Source: Verrucomicrobiales bacterium
GTDB taxonomy: Bacteria > Verrucomicrobiota > Verrucomicrobiia > Verrucomicrobiales > DEV007
NCBI GenBank assembly: GCA_029213005.1
Contig: JARGPI010000029.1
Span: 1-64,000 of the forward strand
Reading direction: 5' to 3'
Length of the DNA stretch: 64,000 bases
The position numbers and the translations under genes were made by a program. Of the stretch, positions 9,255 through 18,400 are shown one piece after another. The notes below the pieces were generated by a model. That model did not search any database. It worked only from the letters and a program-made list of their open reading frames with translations, and was not told where the DNA came from. Every line of letters starts with the position of its first letter. The first letter of the stretch is position 1.

Positions 9255-10024
9255 ATGACCTGATTACAACTGCGGTTTTTCTCTTTATTCTTTTCTTTCT
9301 GGCCCGTTGGTTGAGTAAGAAGATCGCAAATCTTTCGATTGTCGACGCGGTGTGGGCCTTTGCCTTCACTCCTGTGTGTCTTATTTACACCGTTTTGGGT
9401 GATGGATGGATCTGGAGGAGAGTTGCTATTTCGGCTGTTATCGTAATCTGGTCCCTCAGGCTGGGAGGTCATCTAGTCAAACGAATCAAAAAACATCATC
9501 CTTCGGAAGATGGCAGGTATGTGGTTCTCAGAGAAAAGTTCCCGGGTCGCTACGCGTTTTTCTGGTTCTTTCAAGCCCAGGCACTTCTGGTTTGGCTGTT
9601 GATGCTTCCGGTTTATCTGATTTCGGGAAATGCCGAGGTCGGATTCGATTGGCCGGAAATTTTGGGATTGGGTCTCTGGCTGGTGGGTGTGATCGGAGAA
9701 TCGATTGCTGACAGTCAGTTGAAATCTTTCGCGGCTTCTCAGGAGGATTCGAAGGAAGTTTGTCGAAAAGGTTTGTGGAAGTATTCCCGGCACCCCAACT
9801 ACTTTTTTCAATCGCTACTCTGGTGGGGCCTGTTTTTGATCGCCCTGCCTGCTGAGTATGGATTCTTCGCAATCCTCGCTCCGGCTGCGATGTTGTTTTT
9901 TCTTTTGCGAGTCACCGGTATTCCTCTCACCGAAAAACTGTCGCTGAAGAAGCGGGGGGAGGCGTACCGTCAATATCAGAAAACCACTTCAGCTTTTATT
10001 CCACTACCGCCCAAAACCAGATGA
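9251..10024 (+). CDS. DUF1295 family integral membrane protein (steroid-reductase/ICMT-like)
   Basis: A 257-residue protein with several transmembrane helices. The C-terminal motif GLWKYSRHPNYFFQSLLWWG is characteristic of DUF1295 and the related steroid 5-alpha-reductase and isoprenylcysteine methyltransferase folds, where this region binds a nucleotide cofactor. A membrane reductase or methyltransferase acting on a lipid is plausible, but the substrate is unknown. DUF1295 genes recur next to Cfa-family methyltransferases in many bacteria. It overlaps both neighbours by 4 bp (ATGA junctions), so it is translationally coupled in the lipid operon. Confidence 0.88.
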   Translation: MNDLITTAVFLFILFFLARWLSKKIANLSIVDAVWAFAFTPVCLIYTVLGDGWIWRRVAISAVIVIWSLRLGGHLVKRIKKHHPSEDGRYVVLREKFPGRYAFFWFFQAQALLVWLLMLPVYLISGNAEVGFDWPEILGLGLWLVGVIGESIADSQLKSFAASQEDSKEVCRKGLWKYSRHPNYFFQSLLWWGLFLIALPAEYGFFAILAPAAMLFFLLRVTGIPLTEKLSLKKRGEAYRQYQKTTSAFIPLPPKTR

Positions 10025-11055
10025 GTACGATAAATAATTTGATTGGAACCGGTATCCTTCCCGATTCAGTGATTCGGTGGGGGATCCGAAAACGCCTTGC
10101 TGCAACACTGAATGAGCACGTTGCCGAAACGGAGGCTGAGCGGGAGGCTGCTGTATTGAAACATGCCGAGGGATTGCGGGCGATGCCGTTGGCGATTAGT
10201 ACCGAGGAGGCAAATGATCAACATTACGAACTACCCACTTCTTTTTTTGCGCGCTGTCTCGGGCCGCGCATGAAATACAGCAGTGCCTACTTCGAAACGG
10301 GAGAAGAAACCCTCGGCGAAGCGGAAGAGGCGATGCTGGCTTTGACCTGCGAGCGGGCTGAATTGAGAGATGGACAGCGGATCCTTGAACTGGGCTGCGG
10401 TTGGGGCTCTCTGTCCCTGTGGATGGCGGAGCACTATCCTAATTCGAAAATCACGGTGGTTTCAAATTCCGCCACTCAGAAAGAATACATCGATGAGGTG
10501 GCGGCGGCCAAAGGGTTCCATAACTTGACCGTTCGAACCGCGAATCTAATCGATTACGAAGGTGAAGGCAGAGACGTGTTCGATCGGGTGGTCTCGGTGG
10601 AAATGTTTGAGCATATGAAAAATTACGCTCTTCTGATGGAGCGAATCTCTCACTGGCTGAAGCCGGGGGGGAAATTGTTTGTCCATATTTTCACTCATCG
10701 CACCGCGGCTTATCACTATGTGGCGGAGAGTGAAGATGACTGGATGGCGAAGTACTTTTTCACCGGTGGACAAATGCCATCAGATGATTTGTTGCTTCAT
10801 TTTCAGGACCACTTGAAAAATGTGGCTCACTGGCAGGTGTCCGGGACACACTACCAGATCACTTCCGAAAAGTGGCTGGAGAATATGGATCAACACAAGG
10901 ACGAGATTATGGAAACGTTCGCCGATACTTACGGCTCAGCGGATTCGAAGTTGTGGTGGAACTATTGGAGGATATTCTATATGGCGTGCGCCGAACTTTG
11001 GGGCTATAAAAACGGGGAGGAATGGATCGTCTCCCACTATCTTTTTCAAAAATGA
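10021..11055 (+). CDS. Second Cfa-like SAM methyltransferase (coclaurine N-methyltransferase-like)
   Basis: A 344-residue SAM-dependent methyltransferase with ILELGCGWGSLSLW (about residues 121-134) and VVSVEMFEHMKNY as the acceptor-side motif. It differs from the first Cfa gene: the substrate segment reads QHYELPTSFFARCLGPRM, and the C-terminus carries WWNYWRIFYMACAELWG, as in the plant coclaurine-methyltransferase-like branch of the family. It probably methylates a lipid acyl chain or head group. Its start overlaps DUF1295 and its end overlaps the TPR gene, each by 4 bp. Having two distinct members in one operon suggests two successive methylation steps or two substrates. Confidence 0.9.
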   Translation: MSTINNLIGTGILPDSVIRWGIRKRLAATLNEHVAETEAEREAAVLKHAEGLRAMPLAISTEEANDQHYELPTSFFARCLGPRMKYSSAYFETGEETLGEAEEAMLALTCERAELRDGQRILELGCGWGSLSLWMAEHYPNSKITVVSNSATQKEYIDEVAAAKGFHNLTVRTANLIDYEGEGRDVFDRVVSVEMFEHMKNYALLMERISHWLKPGGKLFVHIFTHRTAAYHYVAESEDDWMAKYFFTGGQMPSDDLLLHFQDHLKNVAHWQVSGTHYQITSEKWLENMDQHKDEIMETFADTYGSADSKLWWNYWRIFYMACAELWGYKNGEEWIVSHYLFQK

Positions 11056-11807
11056 AATCGTTAATTTACGTTACTATTTTAAGTTTGGTATACTTTCTTC
11101 CGTCGGATGCTCAGGATCTTGAACAGTTGATATCCGAAGCGGAAGCAAAGGATAGGGCCCTCGATACAAAAGGGGCGTTTGAACTCTACCGGCAGGCTGA
11201 GGCTATAGCACCGGACAACGTGGTTGTGTTGTTAGGTATTGCGAAGCAGTATGGAGAGTCAATGGTGGACGAGGCCTCGGATGCGGGGAAGAAAAAAGCC
11301 GGTGAAATGGCCTTGGCTTATTCAAAGAAGGCCCTCAATCTCGCTCCTGAAAACAGCGATGCCAATCTGGCAGTCTCGATCAGCTATGGTCGTCTCCTTG
11401 ATTACATTGGATCCAAACAAAAGGTGGAGTATTCCAAATATGTGAAGCAATACGCGGAAGAGGCGATCCGACTCAATCCGAAGTCAGACTACGCCTGGCA
11501 TATGTTGGGACGCTGGAACACGGGCGTAGCCGAGCTCTCGCCGGTTGTTAAGGGAATTGCAAAAATGGTGTATGGAGGAATTCCACAGGGATCCTACAGC
11601 GAGGCCATATCGGCTTATCGTAAAGCGATCGCGTTAAATCCCGAACGGCTGGTCCATCAAATCGAGATGGGAATCACTCTGGCGGCGATGGGACGAACGG
11701 CAGAGGCTAAAGCGGCCATCGAAAAGGGAATTTCGATGCCGGTTCGGGAACGGGACGATCCCAGTAACAAAAAGCGGGGCAGGGAGGCCCTTTCTAAATT
11801 GAAGTGA
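11052..11807 (+). CDS. Secreted TPR protein
   Basis: A 251-residue protein with an N-terminal signal peptide (about residues 1-20, ending near SDAQ) followed by tetratricopeptide-like helices. Repeats are seen around AFELYRQAEAIAPDN, ALAYSKKALNLAPEN, YAEEAIRLNPKSD and AISAYRKAIALNPE. The organisation resembles the RMDN-type TPR family, with a longer insertion between repeats. I chose the ATG at 11052, overlapping the previous stop, because it directly precedes the signal peptide; the frame itself is open further upstream. It likely acts as a periplasmic scaffold for the lipid operon products; the partner is unknown. Confidence 0.8.
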   Translation: MKSLIYVTILSLVYFLPSDAQDLEQLISEAEAKDRALDTKGAFELYRQAEAIAPDNVVVLLGIAKQYGESMVDEASDAGKKKAGEMALAYSKKALNLAPENSDANLAVSISYGRLLDYIGSKQKVEYSKYVKQYAEEAIRLNPKSDYAWHMLGRWNTGVAELSPVVKGIAKMVYGGIPQGSYSEAISAYRKAIALNPERLVHQIEMGITLAAMGRTAEAKAAIEKGISMPVRERDDPSNKKRGREALSKLK

Positions 11808-11808
11808 T

Positions 11809-12408
11809 ATGAGTGGAACCATTGCGATAGCGGTCATTTTCTTTGTGATCGGTGTGGTCGTCTCGTTTCTGCTTTTGGGATTAGCAAACGGTCCCTCTTC
11901 GGAAAATCTGGTGGACGAATATCATGCGGCGCTGACGAGTGCGCGGGAAATCCCGGCTCCAGCTGCGGGCAGTGATCTTGAAACGGAATCCCTGAAACGG
12001 TGGAAGGTCCTCCTCGCCGATTTGGCCTCTGAGTCGATCGGAGACAATGTGAAGGAAGTTTATTCTGGAAATCTTTATTTTAATGATACCTTAAAGACTA
12101 TCCGGACTGCGGAGGATTTGGCGGCGCATTTTGAAGCGACGGCGGAAATTCTGGATACGGGGACGGTGAAGTATCTCTCTGAAATGAGGGACGCCAGTGG
12201 CGATCTTTACATTCGATGGGAAATGAGTTATTCAGGAAAAAAAATTAATGACGGGAAGCCCATCGTAACGATCGGGATGTCCCAGCTTCGTTTCGACGAA
12301 GCGGGGAAAGTGGTCTTTCATCAGGATTTCTGGGATTCAACTGCCGGGATTTTTGAACATCTTCCGGTCGTAGGGGGCCCCATCAAATTTTTCAGAAACC
12401 GCATGTAA
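11809..12408 (+). CDS. Membrane-anchored NTF2/SnoaL-like protein
   Basis: A 199-residue protein with one N-terminal transmembrane helix (about residues 5-27) and a soluble domain with the NTF2/SnoaL cone-fold pattern: an early helix pair (NLVDEYHAALTSA, RWKVLLADLA), then beta strands ending in VFHQDFWDSTAGIFEHLPVVG. Similar small proteins end many Cfa/DUF1365 operons. No catalytic residues can be assigned. It starts one base after the TPR stop codon, so it is part of the same transcript. It may bind a hydrophobic ligand such as a modified lipid (inference). Confidence 0.7.
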   Translation: MSGTIAIAVIFFVIGVVVSFLLLGLANGPSSENLVDEYHAALTSAREIPAPAAGSDLETESLKRWKVLLADLASESIGDNVKEVYSGNLYFNDTLKTIRTAEDLAAHFEATAEILDTGTVKYLSEMRDASGDLYIRWEMSYSGKKINDGKPIVTIGMSQLRFDEAGKVVFHQDFWDSTAGIFEHLPVVGGPIKFFRNRM

Positions 12409-12422
12409 TCCAGCTGTCGACC

Positions 12423-13256
12423 GTGAATAACTACCTTTCTTTTATCTTGTTTATCACCCTGGGGATCAGTGGATTTGCTTTCGGCGGGAGTCCGCCGCCA
12501 ATGCTGACGGTCCGCTTTTCTCCTGATGGATGGTCGCAGGAATTGGAAGGTGATATTTACACTCAGAAGCGAACCAAAGCGGGACCCGCTGTGGTTTTGA
12601 TTCATGGAGGCGGATGGGCCGGTCGGAGTCGCAGAGATATGGCGCAAATCGCCCGGCGACTCGCAAAAGAGGGCTATGTTGTGTTTAACATCAGTTATCG
12701 TTTTGCTCCCGAGTTCCGCTATCCCGCTCAGGTTCATGATGTGCAGCTCGCAGTTCGCTGGTTGCGTCATTATGCGAAGCGATACCAGGTCGATCCCGAC
12801 AGAATCGGTGTGTGGGGGTATTCATCCGGTGCTCACCTCGCAGCGATGCTGGGCGTTTTGCAGAAGGGTGACCGGATCGATCGTCCTTATGGGGGAGACG
12901 ATGCGCGGGTCAAGCTGGTTGTGGCGGGTGGACTTCCCTGCGATTTCGATGAATTTCCGCATAGCCCGATTCTCGCCGAGTTTATCGGAGGTTTTCTGGA
13001 CGAGTATCGGAGTGTTTACCGTGAAGCCTCTCCCGTCACCTACATCGATAGGAAAACAGTTCCGTTTCATCTCTACCATGCCGAAAATGATGATTTGGTC
13101 CCGATTGAACAGGCTACAATATTCCGGGACAAATTGAAGAAATTCTCGGTGAAACATGAAATGGAAACTTATCGCTTCTGGGGGCACAACACGATGTTTC
13201 TGTTCAGCAACGAAGCTCAGAAAAAGGCGATTAAATTTCTCGACGCCAACTTGTAG
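12423..13256 (+). CDS. Secreted alpha/beta-hydrolase (esterase/lipase, BD-FAE-like)
   Basis: A 277-residue exported esterase. After a signal peptide (about residues 1-21) it has the oxyanion motif HGGGW (61-65), a nucleophile elbow GYSSG (S134), an acid in AENDDLVP (D223 or D224) and the histidine in WGHNTMF (H255): a complete catalytic triad of the HSL/BD-FAE type. It starts with GTG at 12423, 14 bp after the NTF2-like gene, and could be the last member of the lipid operon or an independent acyl esterase. The natural ester is not predictable. Confidence 0.88.
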   Translation: MNNYLSFILFITLGISGFAFGGSPPPMLTVRFSPDGWSQELEGDIYTQKRTKAGPAVVLIHGGGWAGRSRRDMAQIARRLAKEGYVVFNISYRFAPEFRYPAQVHDVQLAVRWLRHYAKRYQVDPDRIGVWGYSSGAHLAAMLGVLQKGDRIDRPYGGDDARVKLVVAGGLPCDFDEFPHSPILAEFIGGFLDEYRSVYREASPVTYIDRKTVPFHLYHAENDDLVPIEQATIFRDKLKKFSVKHEMETYRFWGHNTMFLFSNEAQKKAIKFLDANL

Positions 13257-13316
13257 CGACGGCCTTGTGATTGCGCGACCTTGACCGGGCTGGCAATCCT
13301 GTGTTCATTGCGGAAA

Positions 13317-13748
13317 ATGAAATTCAGCCTTCCCATTCGTGTTGTCACCATCATCGCCGGTGTGCTTTTTCTGGTGTTTGCCTGGTTCCAGAGGAACGAT
13401 ATTGATCCCCAGATCTATCACAACCCTTCGAGTCTCGATGCCGCGCTCTGGCTTTTGTTCTATCTGGTGATCGCGGTGCTTCTGCTGGTGTCACTTTGGA
13501 AAAAAGTCCCCGTTTGGCTGGTCGGGCTGGGAGTGGTTGCCTGTCTCCTCGAAATGGTGACCACCGGCCCCGGACTTTATCAAAACCTCTTTGGCGATGA
13601 AGCGTTTACGATGACTCAGACCAGCATGTCGGCTGAGGATCCCCGTGTCGAGTTGAGCCGCGAGTTCTTTGGAGCGGTTATTGCACTGCTCGGTGTTGTC
13701 TGGATTTACCTGTTGCACCGGGTGATCAAATCTCCGGTCAAAGCGTAA
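13317..13748 (+). CDS. TMEM220-like membrane protein
   Basis: A small integral membrane protein of 143 residues from the ATG at 13317; an upstream TTG at 13281 is possible but gives an unlikely N-terminus. Four hydrophobic helices are seen (about 7-24, 40-60, 65-80, 115-135). The sequence AWFQRNDIDPQIYH fits the Q-x-N-D-x-D pattern of the transmembrane-220 family. Function unknown. It lies 60 bp after the esterase on the same strand, so co-transcription is possible. Confidence 0.7.
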   Translation: MKFSLPIRVVTIIAGVLFLVFAWFQRNDIDPQIYHNPSSLDAALWLLFYLVIAVLLLVSLWKKVPVWLVGLGVVACLLEMVTTGPGLYQNLFGDEAFTMTQTSMSAEDPRVELSREFFGAVIALLGVVWIYLLHRVIKSPVKA

Positions 13749-13874
13749 AATTCACAATTCAGATTGCGCGACAATGAATAGTGCAGCTAAAGTCGGGGAA
13801 AGAGCGGTCATTGTGCGCAGCGTCCCGAACGAGGCTGCAATTGGCGCGGAAGGCTGCTGAACCCCATTAAGATT

Positions 13875-14780
13875 ATGCGTTGGAAAGGAAGAAGAGCGAG
13901 CGACAACGTTGAGGATCGCAGAGCGACCTCAGCCCGCGGGGCACGAACCGTTGGATCGGGCGCCGGATTGCAGATTTTTCAACTCATTGCGAGCCGGTTT
14001 GGAATCAAGGGCATTGTCCTCGCGATTATTGCCGGTTTGTTTCTCTGGAAATTGGGGATTATCGATCCGATTGCTCTCCTTGGAGGCAGCAGTGTTCAGC
14101 AGCCACCGGCGCAACAGGGGCAGGTGGAACTGGTTCAGTCTGAAAGAGAAAAAGAACTGGCTGAGTTTGTGTCTGTGGTTCTCGGAAGTACCGAAGAAGT
14201 GTGGGGTGGAATTTTCGCTCAGCACAATGCCAAGTATCAACCTCCGAAACTGGTGCTCTATCGCAAGTTTGTGAGAACTGCCTGTGGTGGCGCGTCTTCA
14301 GCGATGGGTCCGTTTTACTGCCCGGCTGACCAGAGTGTCTATATCGATTTGAGTTTCTACGATGAGTTGGAGAGTAGTTTCAACGCTCCGGGTGACTTTG
14401 CTCAAGCCTATGTGCTGGCTCACGAAGTTGGTCACCACGTGCAGCATTTACTCGGGACGACAAAGAAAGTTCAGGCGAGACGGGGGCAGCCGGATGGCAA
14501 TCAAATGTCGGTTCGTCTCGAACTTCAGGCGGACTACTATGCAGGAGTCTGGGCCTATCACAGTAAAGAATACCTCGAGCGTGGCGATATTGAGGAGGCG
14601 ATGCGGGCGGCAAATGCGGTTGGTGATGATTCCATTCAGAAAAAGTCGACCGGTCGGGTGGTTCCTCATGCCTTTACTCACGGATCATCCGAGCAGCGGA
14701 TGCGGTGGTTTCTGAAAGGTCTCGAATCCGGCGATATTGAAAAAGGTGATACTTTTTCCCAGCCTTACGACACGCTCTAA
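13875..14780 (+). CDS. ypfJ: Neutral zinc metallopeptidase, YpfJ family
   Basis: A 301-residue membrane-anchored metallopeptidase. The N-terminal cytoplasmic part is short and basic, a helix spans about residues 45-62, and the catalytic domain carries HEVGH (183-187) plus the downstream zinc ligand in RLELQADYYAG. The conserved CGGASSAMGPFYCP segment is also present. The family is widespread but its substrates are poorly defined. It has its own 126-bp upstream gap and is convergent with the SH3b gene, 11 bp away. Confidence 0.9.
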   Translation: MRWKGRRASDNVEDRRATSARGARTVGSGAGLQIFQLIASRFGIKGIVLAIIAGLFLWKLGIIDPIALLGGSSVQQPPAQQGQVELVQSEREKELAEFVSVVLGSTEEVWGGIFAQHNAKYQPPKLVLYRKFVRTACGGASSAMGPFYCPADQSVYIDLSFYDELESSFNAPGDFAQAYVLAHEVGHHVQHLLGTTKKVQARRGQPDGNQMSVRLELQADYYAGVWAYHSKEYLERGDIEEAMRAANAVGDDSIQKKSTGRVVPHAFTHGSSEQRMRWFLKGLESGDIEKGDTFSQPYDTL

Positions 14781-14791
14781 TTCCGGCGTCC

Positions 14792-15280
14792 CTACCTCAG
14801 GTAGACTTTTCCACTGCTGGTTCTGACGGCAACCCAGGCATCAGCCGTAGCATGTAGATATTTACTGCTGCAGTGGGCGTGACCGGTCAGAGTTGTCCCG
14901 GTGAATAGCTTGGCCAACAGGCGGGAGCGCGATGATTCGGAGCTGCGCATCGCGACAAAGTTGTCTCCGGGGGCCCACCAGGTCACTTGCCAATGGCCGG
15001 GATGCATCTCGGTCAGATACCGGCTGGAACCCCGTGTTTTCATGTAGCCGGAGATGGAGACCCGGGCCCAGAGGACGCCGCATTGCCAGACTTGTTCGCC
15101 GGTTGGGCTGACATAAGCCCCGTGGTGAACTGAGCCGATTTTGTCGTAACTGGTGCCCGGGCCGGTTCGGAGAGACATCCCGTCCCGACCGCAGTAGACG
15201 ACTTCGTAGGCGTCAGCGGCGAGAGGGAGGCAGGTGATGAAGACAGCGAGAAAAGAGATGGTTTTGAGCGATTTATTCAT
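14792..15280 (-). CDS. Secreted SH3b-domain protein
   Basis: A 162-residue exported protein with a signal peptide cleaved near ADAYE (about residue 24) and two bacterial SH3-like repeats. The first is around MSLRTGPGTSYDKIGSVHHG with a downstream LWARVSISGYM. The second is around FVAMRSSESSRSRLLAKLF, ending in AWVAVRTSSGKVYLR. Such domains usually bind peptidoglycan or act as substrate-targeting modules; no enzymatic domain is attached. It is convergent with ypfJ and divergent from dnaE2, with a 176-bp shared upstream region. Confidence 0.8.
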   Translation of the reverse strand: MNKSLKTISFLAVFITCLPLAADAYEVVYCGRDGMSLRTGPGTSYDKIGSVHHGAYVSPTGEQVWQCGVLWARVSISGYMKTRGSSRYLTEMHPGHWQVTWWAPGDNFVAMRSSESSRSRLLAKLFTGTTLTGHAHCSSKYLHATADAWVAVRTSSGKVYLR

Positions 15281-15435
15281 GAGTTAAGCGGTTTCACTAA
15301 TTCATTGGGGATCACCCAAACGAGGTTTCAAAATTTATTGAAAAAAAGTCTAAGAAGTTCCCTCCGGCGCGATGTGGCATGTTTCCGCTTCCTCAAAAAG
15401 TATTTGTATTCGTGACTAAATGAGCAACGTTATTT

Positions 15436-15447
15436 AGAACACTGTTT
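15436..15447. promoter_or_regulatory. Weak operator-like dyad upstream of dnaE2
   Basis: AGAACACTGTTT is an imperfect dyad (AAC-ACT-GTT core) about 10 bp before the GTG. DnaE2 genes are usually SOS-regulated, so a LexA site is expected here, but this group's LexA consensus is not known to me and the dyad is short. Treat as a candidate only. Confidence 0.2.
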
Positions 15448-15456
15448 ATTTGTTTT

Positions 15457-18400
15457 GTGAGGTTTGTTGAATTACATGCCCGGAGTGCTTTCAGTTTTCT
15501 TCGGGGCTCGTCCCAGCCGGAGGATATGGTGGCTCGTGCGGCTCAGTTGAAAATGTCGTCGATCGGGATGCTGGACCGGGACGGGGTTTTCGGGTCGGCG
15601 CGGGTTCATCACGCGGGGAGGGAATTTCAGGTGCGGGGCATTGTCGGGGCGGAGGTTACGATGGCGGATGGCTCGGCTCTGCCGGTACTGGTGAAAAATC
15701 GCAAGGGATATCAGAACCTGTGTCAGTTGATTACCCGGATGAAACTGCGCTCCGCAAAAGGTGAGGGCGCGGTTGATTGGCAGGAGTGGGAGCCGTTTAC
15801 CGAAGGTTTGATTTGTCTGAGCGGAGATGAAGAGGGCCCGGTCCGGCAGGCGCTGGAGCGGGGCGATCGGGATCTGGCCCGGAAGAAAATCCAGCAGCTG
15901 ATTTATCTGTTTGGAAAGGATAATGTCTGCGTCGAGGTGCAGCGCCACCTCGTGCGGGGCGAAAGATGGGTGAACTGCTGTCTCAAAGATCTCGCGGAAG
16001 CGGAGGGGCTTCAGGTTGTGGCGAGTAACGGGGTCTGTTACGCGGAGCGGCAGGGGCGGCTCTTGCAGGATGCGTTTACCTGCCTGCGGCACTACACTCA
16101 TCTCGATGAGGCGGGCCAGTTGCTGGAGCGGAATTCGGAGCGTTATCTGAAGTCGGCCCCTCAAATGAAGGCGCTTTTTGCGGACTGGCCGGAGGCGATT
16201 GAGAATACGGAGCGGCTCGCGGACCGGCTCGATTTTACGCTGACCAATCTGGGCTACGAGTTTCCGAAATTTCCCACCGGCGACGGAGAGACAATGTCGG
16301 AGGTGCTTCGTCGCGAAACCTATCTCGGCGCAAAAAAACGGTATCCGAAAATGTCGGCTAAAATCCGGAATCAACTCGACCATGAGTTGCGGATCATCGG
16401 GAAGTTGAATTTTTGCGGCTATTTTTTGATCGTAAAAGAGATCGTCGATTTTGCGCGAAGCGATGGGATTCTGGTTCAGGGACGGGGGAGTGCGGCGAAC
16501 AGTGCGGTTTGTTACTGTCTCGGGATTACGGCGGTCGATGCGATTAAACAGGAGTTGCTCTTTGAGCGTTTTTTGAGTGAGGGACGCAGCTCCTGGCCGG
16601 ATATTGATCTGGATTTGCCGAGTGGAGATCGTCGCGAGCGTGTCATCCAGCATGTTTATCAAAAATATGCGCCTCGTGGTGCGGCGATGACGGCGAATGT
16701 GATTACCTATCGCGGGCGCAGCTCAATGCGGGAGATGGGGAAAGTGCTCAATTTGCCGGAGGATGTGCTCGGCCGGTTTTCGGATCTCTACGGGCACGGC
16801 GATTTCCCGCACACTCTGGAGTTGGATGAGCAGATCCAGAAAGCGGGGCTTTCCGGGGAGCATCCGAGGTTGCCCGCTTTGGTTTGTTTGCTGCAGTCGG
16901 TGTTTGGTTTGCCGAGACATCTCGGGCAGCATTCCGGTGGGATGGTGATTTCCGATCGCCCGCTCGATACCGTGGTGCCGCTGGAAAATGCCTCGATGCC
17001 GGGACGGGTTGTGGTGCAGTGGGATAAGGATGATTGCGAGGACCTCGGCATTGTGAAAGTGGATTTACTCGGTCTCGGAATGATGGCGGCGATTCAGGAT
17101 ACGGTGGAACTGTGCCGGGTCCGGGGAGCGGGCCGGGAGTTTGATCTCCACACCATTCCCCAGGATGATCCGGCGGTTTATGAAATGGCGACACGGGCGG
17201 ATACGGTCGGGGTCTTTCAGATCGAAAGTCGCGCTCAGCAATCCACGCTGCCAAGGATGAAACCAACCTGTTTCTACGATCTGGTGGTGGAAGTGGCGTT
17301 GATTCGGCCCGGACCGATTGTGGGGAATATGGTGCATCCCTATCTGAATCGCAGGCGGGGTAAAGAAGCGATCGATTATATTCATCCGTCTTTTGAACCC
17401 TGTTTGAAGCGGACGCTCGGGGTACCAATTTTTCAGGAGCAGGTATTGCAGATGGCGATGATTATTGCCGATTTTACCGGGTCGGAGGCGGAGGAGTTGC
17501 GACGCGCGATCAGTTTCAACCGTTCGGATGTGCGGATGAATAAAGTGATCGCGAAGCTGCGGGCCGCGATGGATGCCAAAGGGGTGGCGCCATCGGTTCA
17601 GGACCGGATTGAGGGCTCGATCAAATCATTTGCGCTCTATGGGTTTCCCGAGAGTCATGCGATCAGTTTTGCGCTTTTGGCTTATGTCAGTGTCTGGTTA
17701 AAGGTTCACCGTCCTGCTGAATTCTATACTGCCTTAATCAATAACCAACCGATGGGGTTCTACTCGGTGGCGACGTTGATTAAGGATGCGGATCACCACG
17801 GGATTAAAGTTTTGCCAGTTTGCATCGTGGAGTCGGATTATGAAACGATTGTGATATCGGATCAGGCGATTCGACTCGGCCTCCGGCAGGTCAAAGGGCT
17901 CGATCGCACGGCGGCGGCGCGGATTGTGATGCAGCGGGCCTACCGGGAATGGGATTCGCTGGAGGACTGTCTTCAGAGAACGGGGCTGGCTAAAGATCAG
18001 CGTAGGGTTCTGGCGAAGATCGGCGCATTCGATGAACTGACGGAGCACCGTCGCGATGCGTTGTGGAAAGTGGAGACTTATCTTGAGCGGGATGATTTAT
18101 TTTCGTGGAGTCGGCGGCGTTCCGGCGGCGATTGTACAGGGTACAGTCCGGGATTGTACCCTGTACAAAATCAGTCCGCCGCCAAAATCGCTACTTCTCC
18201 TAATCTTGCTCTTGCTCCTAATCTTGTTCTTGATCCCCGTTTTTCCGAGCAAGAGCAAGAGCAAGAGCAAGAGCAAGAGCAAGAGCAAGAGCTGGCGGGG
18301 CCGCTTTTGCCGATGAATGCGGTGGAGCGGCTTCGGGCGGATTATGAGGGACTGGATTTAACGACGGGGAAACACCCGATGGCTTATATCCGAAATCAAA

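Noticed and set aside
15472..16662. Long minus-strand reading frame within dnaE2
   Set aside because: A shadow of the polymerase gene with no motif.
18131..18292. Sequencing or assembly error in dnaE2
   Set aside because: The same sequence parts occur at two other loci with different flanks and unit numbers, and the frame is kept, so a real insertion is more likely.
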